Source of the DNA: OMIW01 sp044235645
Lineage (GTDB): Bacteria; Bdellovibrionota_C; UBA2361; OMIW01
Direction of reading: 5' to 3'
Length of the DNA: 64,000 bases
Assembly: GCA_044235645.1 (NCBI GenBank)
Contig: JBIIHQ010000003.1
Location: forward strand, 257,262-321,261
Within the stretch, counting starts at the first letter, position 1; each line of letters starts with the position of its first letter. The notes below the pieces were generated by a model that had not been told where the DNA came from, ran no database searches, and saw only the letters and a list, made by a program, of their open reading frames with translations. This document shows positions 17,481-26,867 of this stretch, piece by piece. Made by a program: the position numbers and the translations under genes.

Positions 17481-17564
17481 TTGAGCACTTTGAGAGTTTT
17501 GAGGAAACACGGAGAATTTTCGTCGACTCCGACGAATCTGCAATCAAACTAACAAAGTGCTCAA
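17481..17564. repeat. 84-bp nested inverted repeat between convergent signalling genes
   Basis: A perfect 12-bp inverted repeat TTGAGCACTTTG (17481-17492) / CAAAGTGCTCAA (17553-17564) encloses a second perfect hairpin TTCGTCG-ACTC-CGACGAA (17519-17536). It lies between the receiver gene and the hybrid kinase, which converge on it. It may work as a two-way terminator or as a small RNA; the function is unknown. Confidence 0.6.
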
Positions 17565-17610
17565 CGTGAAATCATTTTTCACCACCCTGCGACGTCGGAC
17601 CTTTTTCCCC

Positions 17611-19503
17611 CTAAAACTTTGAATCAACCGTTTCGAATCCTTCAACGATCCGGTGAACTTCCCTCTCAATATCATCAAGATTCCCGGCAAGTGTGGTGGT
17701 CTCGCCGCGTTTAATAGTGACTTCTGCATCGCGCGCCATATCAGAGAGAACTGGATAGCCGAGGAGCCCCGCCGAGCCAGCTATCTTATGAACCTGTTCC
17801 CGAATCTCCGCCCACCCCGAGCGGGCCTCTGCTTCGCGGATGACCGCGACCGTTTTTTCAAGGCTAGAGACGAATCTATGTCGAATCTCGTGAAGACGCC
17901 CCTCTGTGGATGCCCCCTTTCCGACAGCGACTCTCACCGCCCCATCATCGAAGCCAATCCCAACAGGATGCGACACTCCTTGCGCGAGTCGAGCTGAAAC
18001 TGTCCGAAGAAAATCTTGCACCCGAAAGGGCTTTGTCAAATACGCATCCGCTCCAGCTCTGATACAGGCATCGACCTCTTCTTCGAATGCATGCGCCGAA
18101 AGCGCTAGTATCGGCGCCTCTATGTTCCTTGCACGAAGTTCTCGTATCGCTGAGAGCCCATCCATCCCGGGCAGACCGATGTCCATTAGAATCACCTGAA
18201 ACCGCTCTCCATCGTCAATAAGCCGAAGACACTCTTCAGCAGTTGGCGCAATCTCTACCGAGAGGCCCAAATCCTCCAAAAGAAGGCCAATATACCGAGC
18301 AGAATCGACCGCATCTTCGACCAAGAGCACGTGGCCATTGAGTCGAGAGGTTCCTCCTCCGATATCGCTGACCTGTTCCTCAATCACTGGTCGGAGGGGA
18401 AGTAAAATTCGAAATGTCGACCCGACCCCCATTTCACTCTCGACTGAGATGTACCCCCCCATCCTGCGGACGATCGACTGCGCGACAAAAAGTCCGAGGC
18501 CGACCCCTGGTGTATCACGACTTGCAACATCTTCGGTCCGAGAGAACTCTTGAAAGAGAACCCGACGTCCTGCCTCCGAGAGCCCCCGTCCGGTGTCTGA
18601 GACAGCGAACTCAAGTTGCCCCTCACCTTCACGCCAAACCGACAGCGTCACTTGGCCCCTTTCAGTATACTTCACCGCGTTGACTATCAGATTAACCAAC
18701 ACCTGGGTCAAACGAGTGACATCACCCACGAACCGCTTGGGAACATCTCCCCGAACCTGGACGGAATAGGTGAGCCCTTTTGCCGATGCTTGAAGATCCG
18801 CAACGGCATTCACTAGCTCAAGCACTTCATGAAGATATACCGGACCCTCATGCAGCCTGAATTCTCCCCCCTCGAGCTGCGATGAGGTAAGCACATTATC
18901 GAGGAGGGCCAAAAGGAAACGACCGTTATTTTGGAGTGCTCGGACAAATTCCGCTGTCTGATCTTTTTTGTATTGACCATCCGCCAGCAACTGAGAAAAA
19001 CCGAGAATAGAGACAAGAGGTGTCCTAATCTCATGGCTCATACGGGCAAGGAATCTCGATTTTGCATCTCCCTCCTCCCATGCTCGATGCTCGGCAAGGC
19101 GGAGCTTTGTTATGAGATGGCGCCGACTCCAGGCACGCGCAAGCAGGTACCCTAGCTGATCGCGATCAACCTCCCACTTAGCAAAAAAATCTTGCAACCC
19201 CTGGCGCATGGAAGCCAAAATGTCTTCGCGGAACCGCCTCTCGCCGAATGCAATAACTGGAAATGCCTCTAATAAACCTGAAAAGGAATCGAGACCGCTC
19301 GGTCCACCAATCGCCGGATTATCTATGTCTATCAGAATGAGATCGGTCGTATCATCCCCACCCGCCATCGCCCGCAATTCTCCAGGATGGACAACTCGGC
19401 GAACCAGAACATCCGCATGATGCCACCGAAGCAGCTCGGTGACGCGGTAAAAATCCTCATCGTTCTCCTCAAACAACACGACGTAGAATGATGAGATCAA
19501 CAT
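17611..19503 (-). CDS. hybrid sensor histidine kinase with receiver and Hpt domains
   Basis: A 630-residue cytoplasmic phosphorelay kinase. Order: an N-terminal receiver-like domain (acidic FEENDEDF, LILIDIDNP), HisKA with the phosphoacceptor His157 in RMSHEIRTP, a HATPase domain (NLIVNAVKYT, DTGRGLS, GVGLGLFVAQSIV), a receiver with Asp441 in VILMDIGLPGMDG and Lys in YLTKPF, and a C-terminal Hpt with His572 in QVHKIAGSAGLLG. No membrane segment or PAS domain is visible, so input probably comes through the N-terminal receiver. The start at 19503 has GAGG upstream; the longer frame adds 22 residues. It is the last gene of the run that starts at cmk. The final output partner is not in the chain; the nearby stand-alone receiver is a candidate. 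Confidence 0.9.
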   Translation of the reverse strand: MLISSFYVVLFEENDEDFYRVTELLRWHHADVLVRRVVHPGELRAMAGGDDTTDLILIDIDNPAIGGPSGLDSFSGLLEAFPVIAFGERRFREDILASMRQGLQDFFAKWEVDRDQLGYLLARAWSRRHLITKLRLAEHRAWEEGDAKSRFLARMSHEIRTPLVSILGFSQLLADGQYKKDQTAEFVRALQNNGRFLLALLDNVLTSSQLEGGEFRLHEGPVYLHEVLELVNAVADLQASAKGLTYSVQVRGDVPKRFVGDVTRLTQVLVNLIVNAVKYTERGQVTLSVWREGEGQLEFAVSDTGRGLSEAGRRVLFQEFSRTEDVASRDTPGVGLGLFVAQSIVRRMGGYISVESEMGVGSTFRILLPLRPVIEEQVSDIGGGTSRLNGHVLLVEDAVDSARYIGLLLEDLGLSVEIAPTAEECLRLIDDGERFQVILMDIGLPGMDGLSAIRELRARNIEAPILALSAHAFEEEVDACIRAGADAYLTKPFRVQDFLRTVSARLAQGVSHPVGIGFDDGAVRVAVGKGASTEGRLHEIRHRFVSSLEKTVAVIREAEARSGWAEIREQVHKIAGSAGLLGYPVLSDMARDAEVTIKRGETTTLAGNLDDIEREVHRIVEGFETVDSKF

Positions 19504-19575
19504 AGAGGCATCCTCTGAATTCCACACCACCCCATTCCTGTCCTCCAAGCTCCCGCCCGGAAGAGCCAAGGAAGA

Positions 19576-20694
19576 TCAATATTCCGAATCCTGTATCCTC
19601 GTTATACCTCTCTTTGGCCCAATCGCCACCTCCTTTTCGATATTCTCGCCTGTTAGTCCACTCAATGCGATTTTTGCACGCGCACTGAGCGCGGCAGAAT
19701 CCGCACATCCTACTAATAAATCTATCTCTTGATACATCGTCTCTATATCTCGTCGACGCCTCTGAAGCGCAGATTCAATACGAGAACTCCGTATCATTCC
19801 AGCCCAAAAGAGCAACCACTGGATGATGTGCCACCATTCAGTAGCAGTTACCCTCTTCCGTACGGGCAACAATCGTTGGATGGCTCCCGAGATTTGCTCC
19901 CCACGGGAGGCATCAATACCGAGAAACAATCCGAGAAGACCACTCTCGAGCGCCCAATTTATTGCTGGGATCGGATCGCTCTCGGTCACGATTTTTCGAA
20001 TCTCCTGCAGAATTCGATTTGCCGAGACAATCTCCCGGTCAAGCTGCTGAATGGTTGTAAAAAAAGCCCGCTCAGTATCTGGGCACAGCACCGCGTTACA
20101 TCGAGCACCGTATCTTATGGCCCGAAAAAGTCTGGTAGGGTCGTCAAAAAAACTCCCAGGGTGCAACATGCGCACAACACCTTCGCGCAAATCCGCTCGA
20201 CCACCAAGAGGATCGAGCACCTGTCCCTCCATGTCATCAAGAGATATTTCTCCTCGGAGATATCCCACAATCACGTTCAACGGGAGAGCCATGGCATTAA
20301 TCGTAAAATCCCGTCGAAGAAGATCGTCGGATAGTGATCCTCGGGTCACGGTGGGAAGATCGCCGGCCCGTTCATATCTCTCGCTCCGCGCTGTCACCAG
20401 GTCGATCTCAAATGGAAAATCAGGGCGAATTATCTTTGCCGTTAAAAATCGGTCAAAAAGCTCTAATCGGCCTCCAACGTGCGGAGCGACAATACGGCCT
20501 ATTTCTCTTGCATCCCCTTCAATGACGATATCAACATCCTGAAAAAGAGCCGATAAATCGCCCCTCGAGAGGAGATCTCGTACGACACCACCCACAACAT
20601 AACCTTGCCCGCCGGCACTGTGTGCTACATCTTCAACTGTCGTCATAATCGCCGCTATGACGTCGCCAATCTCGGCTTGATGATCACTAGTCAT
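19576..20694 (-). CDS. CCA-adding enzyme / poly(A) polymerase family nucleotidyltransferase
   Basis: A 372-residue class II tRNA nucleotidyltransferase-like enzyme. GYVVGGVVRDLL is the G-G-x-x-R-D head motif, DVDIVIEGD holds the metal-binding D-x-D, and RRDFTINAMALPL and DPTRLFRAIRYGAR are the conserved motifs B and D that select nucleotide and tRNA. It would add or repair the 3' CCA of tRNAs; this fits tRNA-Gln and tmRNA in this window, which lack an encoded CCA. Poly(A) polymerase I-type activity cannot be ruled out from the sequence. It is 21 bp from the amidase gene upstream. Confidence 0.88.
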   Translation of the reverse strand: MTSDHQAEIGDVIAAIMTTVEDVAHSAGGQGYVVGGVVRDLLSRGDLSALFQDVDIVIEGDAREIGRIVAPHVGGRLELFDRFLTAKIIRPDFPFEIDLVTARSERYERAGDLPTVTRGSLSDDLLRRDFTINAMALPLNVIVGYLRGEISLDDMEGQVLDPLGGRADLREGVVRMLHPGSFFDDPTRLFRAIRYGARCNAVLCPDTERAFFTTIQQLDREIVSANRILQEIRKIVTESDPIPAINWALESGLLGLFLGIDASRGEQISGAIQRLLPVRKRVTATEWWHIIQWLLFWAGMIRSSRIESALQRRRRDIETMYQEIDLLVGCADSAALSARAKIALSGLTGENIEKEVAIGPKRGITRIQDSEY

Positions 20695-20715
20695 TCACCT
20701 CCTCACGAGATCCAA

Positions 20716-22035
20716 CTACTGGGTGTGCGATGTGGCCCGAGAAAAATCCTCTATCCCATCCGCGATACCCCGAGCAATCATCTCCCGAAACTGCTCTTCT
20801 GCAAGAAGCGCAGCATCATCTCGATTATCGATAAAGAAGAGTTCAAGGAGAACGCACGGCATGTGGGCTCCAACGAGCACGAAGAAAGGGGCTTTTTTAA
20901 CCCCCAAATCACGGAGGCCAGACCCCTGCCATCTGTTCGGTGCTCGGACCGATCGATTGATGCTTTGATGAACGGAGTGGGCGAGAACAACCGAGTCCTC
21001 CATTTTACTCGCCTGCACGAGCGAACTCAGCATCAATGCGAGGTCAGAATCTTCGCGATTACCCGCCAGCGATACTAGCGCATTCTCGCGCTCTGCCAAA
21101 GCACGCGACGCAGCATCATCGGCATTATCAAGATAATACGTCGCAAGTCCACGCGGTCGATGATCGGTCGAGGCGTTCGTGTGCAGGCTGACAAAAAGGA
21201 CAGCCCCCCGCTCATTGGCGAGCCGAGTCCGTTCTGACAACGGCAATGCAACGTCTGACTCCCTCGTCAGAAAAACCGAAAAGTTTCCCCGTTGCTCAAT
21301 CAGTGCCGCTGCCCGCTTTGCAATCAAAAGTACCACCTCTTTCTCCGTTCGGCCCCGAGGTCCAACCGCCCCGCGATCCTCTCCCCCGTGACCGGGGTCG
21401 AGGACTACAACCTGTTTGCGCTTGCTGCGATCACCCCCCCCCAACGGCATCACTGATTGATATGGCCGGGCAAAACTCTTCTCAAAAGAGCGCGCTGTGC
21501 GAGCGTGTTCGGACCGTGGAAAGAGATTCTCGACCTCGCGGGCTATCTCCTGAGCCCGCTTCTCATTGCCGAGGCGCCACTCGACCTGCGCCAGGATAAG
21601 TTTTACCGCTGCAAGACTCGATGAGTTTCGGTACCGCTCTTCAACTTCGCGCACGAGGAAACGAACCTTAGCGGCTGCCCCCGCATCTGCGGTCATCCTA
21701 TGAATATCATCCCACAAGATCGTCGCGTTCAGGAATGCCTGCTCAACGAGAGGAGCGTCCGAACCAAGACGAGCACACCGTTCAAGCTCCTCGGCCACAG
21801 TTCGGCGTTGACGAGCACTATCATGGGGGCTGCCATCCTGAATATCCCCCCCCGCCCGCAACGAGATCACATGAGCCAAAAGAGGTGAAAGATTACACGA
21901 CGGCTTTTCCGCCCTCAGAATGTGGGGGTTCAGAACTAGGATGATGAGTGGCAGGAGCCCCGTCCTCAAAAAGATGAAAAACCGCGGAGCGAATGCCCTC
22001 GGTCGAACGAAGAGTAAGCGGAAAAGCGAGGCCAT
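20716..22035 (-). CDS. N-acetylmuramoyl-L-alanine amidase (Amidase_3)
   Basis: A 439-residue exported peptidoglycan amidase. An N-terminal hydrophobic segment (FFIFLRTGLLPLIILVLNP) looks like a signal peptide or anchor. A helical region (residues about 50-190) precedes the zinc amidase domain: VVLDPGHGGEDRGAVGP (first His), TEKEVVL (Glu ligand), FVSLHTNAS (second His), and LLELFFIDN near the C-terminus with the catalytic Glu. The enzyme cleaves the amide between N-acetylmuramic acid and L-Ala during cell division. The central helices resemble the tetratricopeptide-like N-terminal part of some deltaproteobacterial amidases. It lies 140 bp after mutS. Confidence 0.92.
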   Translation of the reverse strand: MASLFRLLFVRPRAFAPRFFIFLRTGLLPLIILVLNPHILRAEKPSCNLSPLLAHVISLRAGGDIQDGSPHDSARQRRTVAEELERCARLGSDAPLVEQAFLNATILWDDIHRMTADAGAAAKVRFLVREVEERYRNSSSLAAVKLILAQVEWRLGNEKRAQEIAREVENLFPRSEHARTARSFEKSFARPYQSVMPLGGGDRSKRKQVVVLDPGHGGEDRGAVGPRGRTEKEVVLLIAKRAAALIEQRGNFSVFLTRESDVALPLSERTRLANERGAVLFVSLHTNASTDHRPRGLATYYLDNADDAASRALAERENALVSLAGNREDSDLALMLSSLVQASKMEDSVVLAHSVHQSINRSVRAPNRWQGSGLRDLGVKKAPFFVLVGAHMPCVLLELFFIDNRDDAALLAEEQFREMIARGIADGIEDFSRATSHTQ

Positions 22036-22176
22036 TGAGAGAAGCCTTTCTCAAACCTAATGAAGGAATCGCGAACCTTCAACGGATTCAGAATAAATCT
22101 CTCCGGTGCGAGCGTTCGCATCAAGCAGAGGAATTATCGATTTACGAAGCCGAGCAAGATAACAATCGCACACAAG

Positions 22177-24903
22177 CTACGAGGGCGTTGAGAAAGTCTC
22201 CCACGCACGCCCTTCTCCCCCCTCATTGTCACCCTGATTCATCATACTTCGCAACTCATACAGATACTCCAGCGCCTGACGGGGTGTACAATCATCCAAA
22301 TCAAAAGACTCAACCCGCTCCCTCAATCGAAGCAATCGATTATCAACCGGGCGGGGTGGAGGAACAAAATTAAAAAACGAGGGTTGCTCATTCTCGCTCA
22401 TACGCCGACTCTGACCAACCCGCTTCGTCGCCCCCCCTCTCTGATCTCCCTTGGGAGCAGCCCCGCTTAAAACCTCCTGAGCCCGTCGAAGCAGCGCTTC
22501 AGGGAGACCCGCTCGCTGCGCGACCTGCAATCCGTACGATCGTCCGGCAGCCCCCCCAACGATCTCATGGGTGAAAAAAACAGCATCTCCCCGCTCAATC
22601 GCCCCTACTGAAAGATTTATCATCGAGCCACGCTCTTCAGCGACGATCGTCAGCGGGTGGAAATGAGTAGCAAATAGCGTCCGACTCCGACAGGTATCGC
22701 AGACCCACTCAAGAATCGCCTGTGCGAGCGCCTCTCCATCGATAGTTGAAGTACCACGACCGATCTCATCAATAAGTATCAGCGACAATGGAGTCGCACC
22801 ATGGACTATTGCCGCCGCTTCCCTCATCTCAACCATGAAGGTCGACTCCCCAGCAAAGAGGTCATCCGAGGCACCTACGCGCGCAAACACTTTATCCACA
22901 ATCCCGATCCGCGCCCGCTCAGCTGGTACAAAAGATCCTATCTGCGCCATGATTACCATCAATGCAGCTTGGCGGAGATACGTTGATTTACCCCCCATAT
23001 TCGGCCCCGTGATAACCGCACATCGGGTGCTGTTGCCGTCAATGTCGAGAGAGTTCGCGACGTATCGATTGCCGAGGAGTGATGCGACAACTGGGTGTTT
23101 GCCCTTCTCGATCGAGAGCACTGGCTCGCGAACAACCTCGGGACGAACTAATCGGTGACTGCGCGCAACAAGGCTCAATGACATCAACACATCAAGCTCT
23201 GCAATCGCCCGCGACAGCTGTCGCAACTGTTCAGTCCAGGGAATCAGCCGTTCTCGAAACTCCCGATAGAGCCTTTCCTCGAGCTCACAAATGCGTTCGG
23301 ACGCCCCCAGAATCTCATGTTCAAGCTCCTTGAGCTGCTGAACGACAAACCTCTCTGCCTGAGCAACCGACTGCCGCCGTACGTACTCTTCCGGAATTAT
23401 CTGCGCTTTCGTGGTAGGAATTTCAATGAAATAGCCCAGAAGATTGTTATACTTAATCTTTAGTGTTCCAATCCCAGTCCGCTCGCGCTCTCCCCGCTCG
23501 AACGCTGCAATCTGAGATTTTCCATTATCCCGCAGCTCCCTGAGACGGTCGAGCTCTTCCACAACGCCCTCGCGAACGATCCCTCCCTCTGATAGATGAT
23601 GTGGCGGATCTTCCGCCAGAAAGTGCGTCAAGAGATCGCGACAACGCACCGAGACCGTCGCCAGCTCGAAAAGTCGCTGCAATCGCTCAGGAAGATCTCC
23701 CTCTGCACTGATACAATCAAGCACCGGAGGTAGCTCAACCAGCAGGTTTCTCAGTGCTCCTAGCTCCTTCGGAGTAACCACTCGAACAGTGAGCCGAGTC
23801 GCAAGCCGCTCGACATCGAGAGCTCGACTAAATAATCCCTGGAGCGCTCGCACCCCCTCCCCTCGCTCGCACCACGCGGCGACGGCATCGAGCCGCGATT
23901 CAATCTCTTCGGCTGACGTGGTCGGATTGAGTATCCAACTCCGCAAAAGTCGCCATCCGGCCCCACAGCTCGTCTCATCAAGGTAATCGAGAAGAGTTCC
24001 CCGGGTCGATCCATCCTTGGCTGAGGCTACAAGCTCTAAACTACTCCGGGTCGCGGGATCGATGCCCATTACCTCCTGGTAGGTGAGCGGTCGTACTTCA
24101 CGAATAGCCTGACCGACATCAAGGGTGGTCTCTTCAAGCCAGTGGAGAAGCAGCCAACAGCTTCGGCGAGCACGCGGGCTGACAACCGCCACACCGGCAA
24201 TCCCTCCGAAACGCTCGCCCTCAAGGAAGCTGGTCCCCCGCCACCGAATAGGAGTCGGGACAACCCGCTCAAGCGTGCGAACCCATCCAGTACGAGCATC
24301 CAGTGGCCTATCACCACACCTATCACACACGATGACCTCGGCCGGCATGAGGCGAGCGATCTCCGCCACAACCTCCTCGGCAGTCACTCCATCGCGAATC
24401 CACACAACTCCACTCTGAACATCGGAGAACGCGATGGCACCCGTCGCTAAAAAAGTCCCCGAGGCAGATGATTCGAAGAATATGGCTGCCACTCCTTCCC
24501 GAGCAGTCCTTCCTTGAGCCCCCCCCAAAAGTCGCACCCCGGGAGTCACAATCCGCTCAAGCTCTCGAGGCACCATCCCCTTCGTAACGTGCGAGGATGG
24601 AACCGTCTGGCTAACAATCGCGACCGAAAATCCTTGGTCTACCAATCTATCGAGATATCCATCGATGACACCGATTGGAACACCGCACATCGGCACCGGC
24701 TCGGCGCTCGATTTATCTCGAGAAGTGAGGGTGAGGTTGAGAGCACGGGAGATAACCACCGCGTCATCAAAAAAAACCTCGTAGAAATCACCAACCTGAA
24801 AGAAAAGAAGGCACTCCGGATACTGCGTCTTATAATCGCAGTACTGACGAAGCATGGGGGGAAGGGTTTCTGTTAATTCTGGAATGCCAGTCATCAGATT
24901 CAT
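22177..24903 (-). CDS. mutS: DNA mismatch repair protein MutS
   Basis: A 908-residue MutS1 protein of full length. The mismatch-probing F-x-E is seen in LFFQVGDFYEVFF near residue 34-46. The C-terminal ATPase has Walker A ITGPNMGGKSTYLRQ near residue 630, the STFMVEM loop, Walker B LILIDEIGRGTST near residue 710 and LFATHFHPL. It recognises mismatched DNA and starts repair together with MutL, which is not in the window. It follows rpsA by 76 bp, with a long hairpin between them. No Shine-Dalgarno sequence is visible before the ATG. The tail after residue 830 is Pro/Arg-rich with a short conserved-looking DDCTPRQALEYLYEL dimerisation helix. Confidence 0.97.
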   Translation of the reverse strand: MNLMTGIPELTETLPPMLRQYCDYKTQYPECLLFFQVGDFYEVFFDDAVVISRALNLTLTSRDKSSAEPVPMCGVPIGVIDGYLDRLVDQGFSVAIVSQTVPSSHVTKGMVPRELERIVTPGVRLLGGAQGRTAREGVAAIFFESSASGTFLATGAIAFSDVQSGVVWIRDGVTAEEVVAEIARLMPAEVIVCDRCGDRPLDARTGWVRTLERVVPTPIRWRGTSFLEGERFGGIAGVAVVSPRARRSCWLLLHWLEETTLDVGQAIREVRPLTYQEVMGIDPATRSSLELVASAKDGSTRGTLLDYLDETSCGAGWRLLRSWILNPTTSAEEIESRLDAVAAWCERGEGVRALQGLFSRALDVERLATRLTVRVVTPKELGALRNLLVELPPVLDCISAEGDLPERLQRLFELATVSVRCRDLLTHFLAEDPPHHLSEGGIVREGVVEELDRLRELRDNGKSQIAAFERGERERTGIGTLKIKYNNLLGYFIEIPTTKAQIIPEEYVRRQSVAQAERFVVQQLKELEHEILGASERICELEERLYREFRERLIPWTEQLRQLSRAIAELDVLMSLSLVARSHRLVRPEVVREPVLSIEKGKHPVVASLLGNRYVANSLDIDGNSTRCAVITGPNMGGKSTYLRQAALMVIMAQIGSFVPAERARIGIVDKVFARVGASDDLFAGESTFMVEMREAAAIVHGATPLSLILIDEIGRGTSTIDGEALAQAILEWVCDTCRSRTLFATHFHPLTIVAEERGSMINLSVGAIERGDAVFFTHEIVGGAAGRSYGLQVAQRAGLPEALLRRAQEVLSGAAPKGDQRGGATKRVGQSRRMSENEQPSFFNFVPPPRPVDNRLLRLRERVESFDLDDCTPRQALEYLYELRSMMNQGDNEGGEGRAWETFSTPS

Positions 24904-24944
24904 CTGGGGCTTCTGGACAACCAGTCAAAGGAGATGTTGTTTTT

Positions 24945-24970
24945 GAGGGAGGAGGCTCCCCTCCTCCCTC
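24945..24970. repeat. strong hairpin between rpsA and mutS
   Basis: GAGGGAGGAGG and CCTCCTCCCTC pair around a CTCC loop, eleven perfect base pairs. In the direction of rpsA transcription it is followed by AAAAAC rather than a T run, so it is not a standard terminator. It may be a processing or mRNA-stabilising structure. Confidence 0.5.
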
Positions 24971-24979
24971 GTTTCTCGA

Positions 24980-26710
24980 TTAGGAGTCAGATCCAGCATC
25001 AAGCTTTTGACGGAGGAGATCTCCAAAGGTAACGGCGGTTCCAGAATCCTCCATGAATTCTGCGAACTGCTCCTTCTCCTGCCGCTTCTTGATAGCCTTG
25101 ATGCTCAGGCTAATACGACGCTCGTCCCTGTCAATATTGGTGACCTCTGCCTCAATATCCTGACCAACCTGGTAGACCGAAGACGTTTCCGTACCCCGTG
25201 GCACATCAAGCTGTGAATTATGGATTAACCCCTCGATTCCATCTTCAATCTCGACAAAAAGACCAAAGTCGGTGATTGATTTAATTGCCCCCTTAATGCG
25301 AACTCCAAGAGGATACCGCTGGGCAATGGTCTCCCAAGGATCGGACTCAAGCTGCTTGATGCCAAGGCTGAGCCTTTCATTGTCAGCATCAACATCGAGG
25401 ACAATCGCTTCGATCTCATCTCCCTTCTTGAAGAGGTCGTGAATTTCCTTCGGATCCTTGATTCGCTTCGTCCACGAGAAGTCGGAAACGTGCACCAAGC
25501 CGTCGATACCATCCTCAACTCCGACAAAGATACCGAATTCGGTAATCGACCGGACCTTCCCACGGATACGGGAGCCGACCGGATGCCGACTACCGAGGTC
25601 AATCCACGGGTTCGCCATCAACTGCTTGAGGCCGAGACTGATCCGCTGTTGACCCTGATCGATACCTAGCACGACCGCTTCGACCTTATCACCCTCGCTC
25701 ACTATTTTGGACGGATGCTTGACCTTCTTCGTCCAGCTCATTTCGGAGACATGGATCAACCCCTCCACCCCTTCTTCAAGCTCGACGAACGCCCCATAGT
25801 CGGTAACACTCACGACCTTGCCACTTACCTTGCTCCCCACTGGGAACCGCTCGTGCACGGTCTGCCATGGATCGGTTGTTAACTGCTTCATGCCGAGACT
25901 GACTCGCTCACGATCACGATCGTACTTCAATACGACGACCGGGAGCACCTGACCAACAGAGAGCTTGTCGGAAGGATGACCAACCCGACCCCACGAAATG
26001 TCGGTAATGTGCAGAAGCCCGTCGATACCGCCGAGATCGATGAACGCGCCATAATCGGTGATATTCTTCACCGTCCCCTCCATCACCACTCCCTCGGAGA
26101 GGTGCTTGAGAGTTTCACCGCGAAGCTGATCACGCTCCGACATCAGCACGGTTCGTCGCGAAAGAACGATATTCCCCTTCTCTCGGGTGACCTTCAAGAC
26201 CTTAAAATCATGCGTTTCGCCGAGGAACCGATCGAGATTGCGGTGCGGACGAATATCGACCTGCGAGCCCGGAAGAAACGCGGGAATCCCGATATCTACC
26301 TGCAATCCGCCCTTGACCTTCTGAACGATCGTCCCGCTGATGGTGCCGTCTTCACGATAGGCCCGCTCTACGCCTTCCCAAATCCTCTTCTGATCTGCTC
26401 TCTCCTTCGAGAGAACCACCTGGCCCATATCATTCTCGAGGCTGAGGATGTAGACATCGCAGGTATCCCCGATTGCGACCACCGGCTTACCATCAGCACC
26501 TGCAAACTGCGCCAAGGGAACTGCGCCATCCGATTTAAACCCGATATCAACCGTGGCAACCTCGCGATTAACCGCCACAACAGTGCCGGCAACGACCTTT
26601 CCGGGACGGATATTGGCTGCCTTACCTGAAAAGAGACGCTCAAACTCACTTGCGAATGACCCAACCTCTCCGGAGGCGGTCCCTGCTACATCACTGGAAG
26701 AAAATGTCAT
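24980..26710 (-). CDS. rpsA: 30S ribosomal protein S1
   Basis: A 576-residue S1 protein with six successive S1 RNA-binding domains; the repeats are visible from the recurring pattern such as GTVKNITDYGAFIDLGGIDG, GKVVSVTDYGAFVELEEGV, GKVRSITEFGIFVGVEDGI and GAIKSITDFGLFVEIEDGIE. It binds mRNA at the small subunit and helps unfold leaders. cmk directly upstream is the classic cmk-rpsA order. The start region has no Shine-Dalgarno sequence and is AT-rich (ATTATTTTTATG), as known for rpsA of E. coli, where S1 regulates its own translation; a similar regulation is inferred here. Confidence 0.97.
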   Translation of the reverse strand: MTFSSSDVAGTASGEVGSFASEFERLFSGKAANIRPGKVVAGTVVAVNREVATVDIGFKSDGAVPLAQFAGADGKPVVAIGDTCDVYILSLENDMGQVVLSKERADQKRIWEGVERAYREDGTISGTIVQKVKGGLQVDIGIPAFLPGSQVDIRPHRNLDRFLGETHDFKVLKVTREKGNIVLSRRTVLMSERDQLRGETLKHLSEGVVMEGTVKNITDYGAFIDLGGIDGLLHITDISWGRVGHPSDKLSVGQVLPVVVLKYDRDRERVSLGMKQLTTDPWQTVHERFPVGSKVSGKVVSVTDYGAFVELEEGVEGLIHVSEMSWTKKVKHPSKIVSEGDKVEAVVLGIDQGQQRISLGLKQLMANPWIDLGSRHPVGSRIRGKVRSITEFGIFVGVEDGIDGLVHVSDFSWTKRIKDPKEIHDLFKKGDEIEAIVLDVDADNERLSLGIKQLESDPWETIAQRYPLGVRIKGAIKSITDFGLFVEIEDGIEGLIHNSQLDVPRGTETSSVYQVGQDIEAEVTNIDRDERRISLSIKAIKKRQEKEQFAEFMEDSGTAVTFGDLLRQKLDAGSDS

Positions 26711-26867
26711 AAAAATAATCGTTTTACTCGTGCCCCTCTCTCACCCTCGCTGGTTCATACCGACGGGGGAACGTTTTGGTGAGGAGGTCACAATCAAGGT
26801 TATCCAACGAGAACAGCTACCTTTCGGAAGAGACCCGATGAGGCTTTTCTCCTCGGGCGTTCTTCCT

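Noticed and set aside
17481..17564. Integron attC site
   Set aside because: Nested inverted repeats look similar in size, but the core-site pattern GTTRRRY / RYYYAAC is not present and no integrase is nearby.
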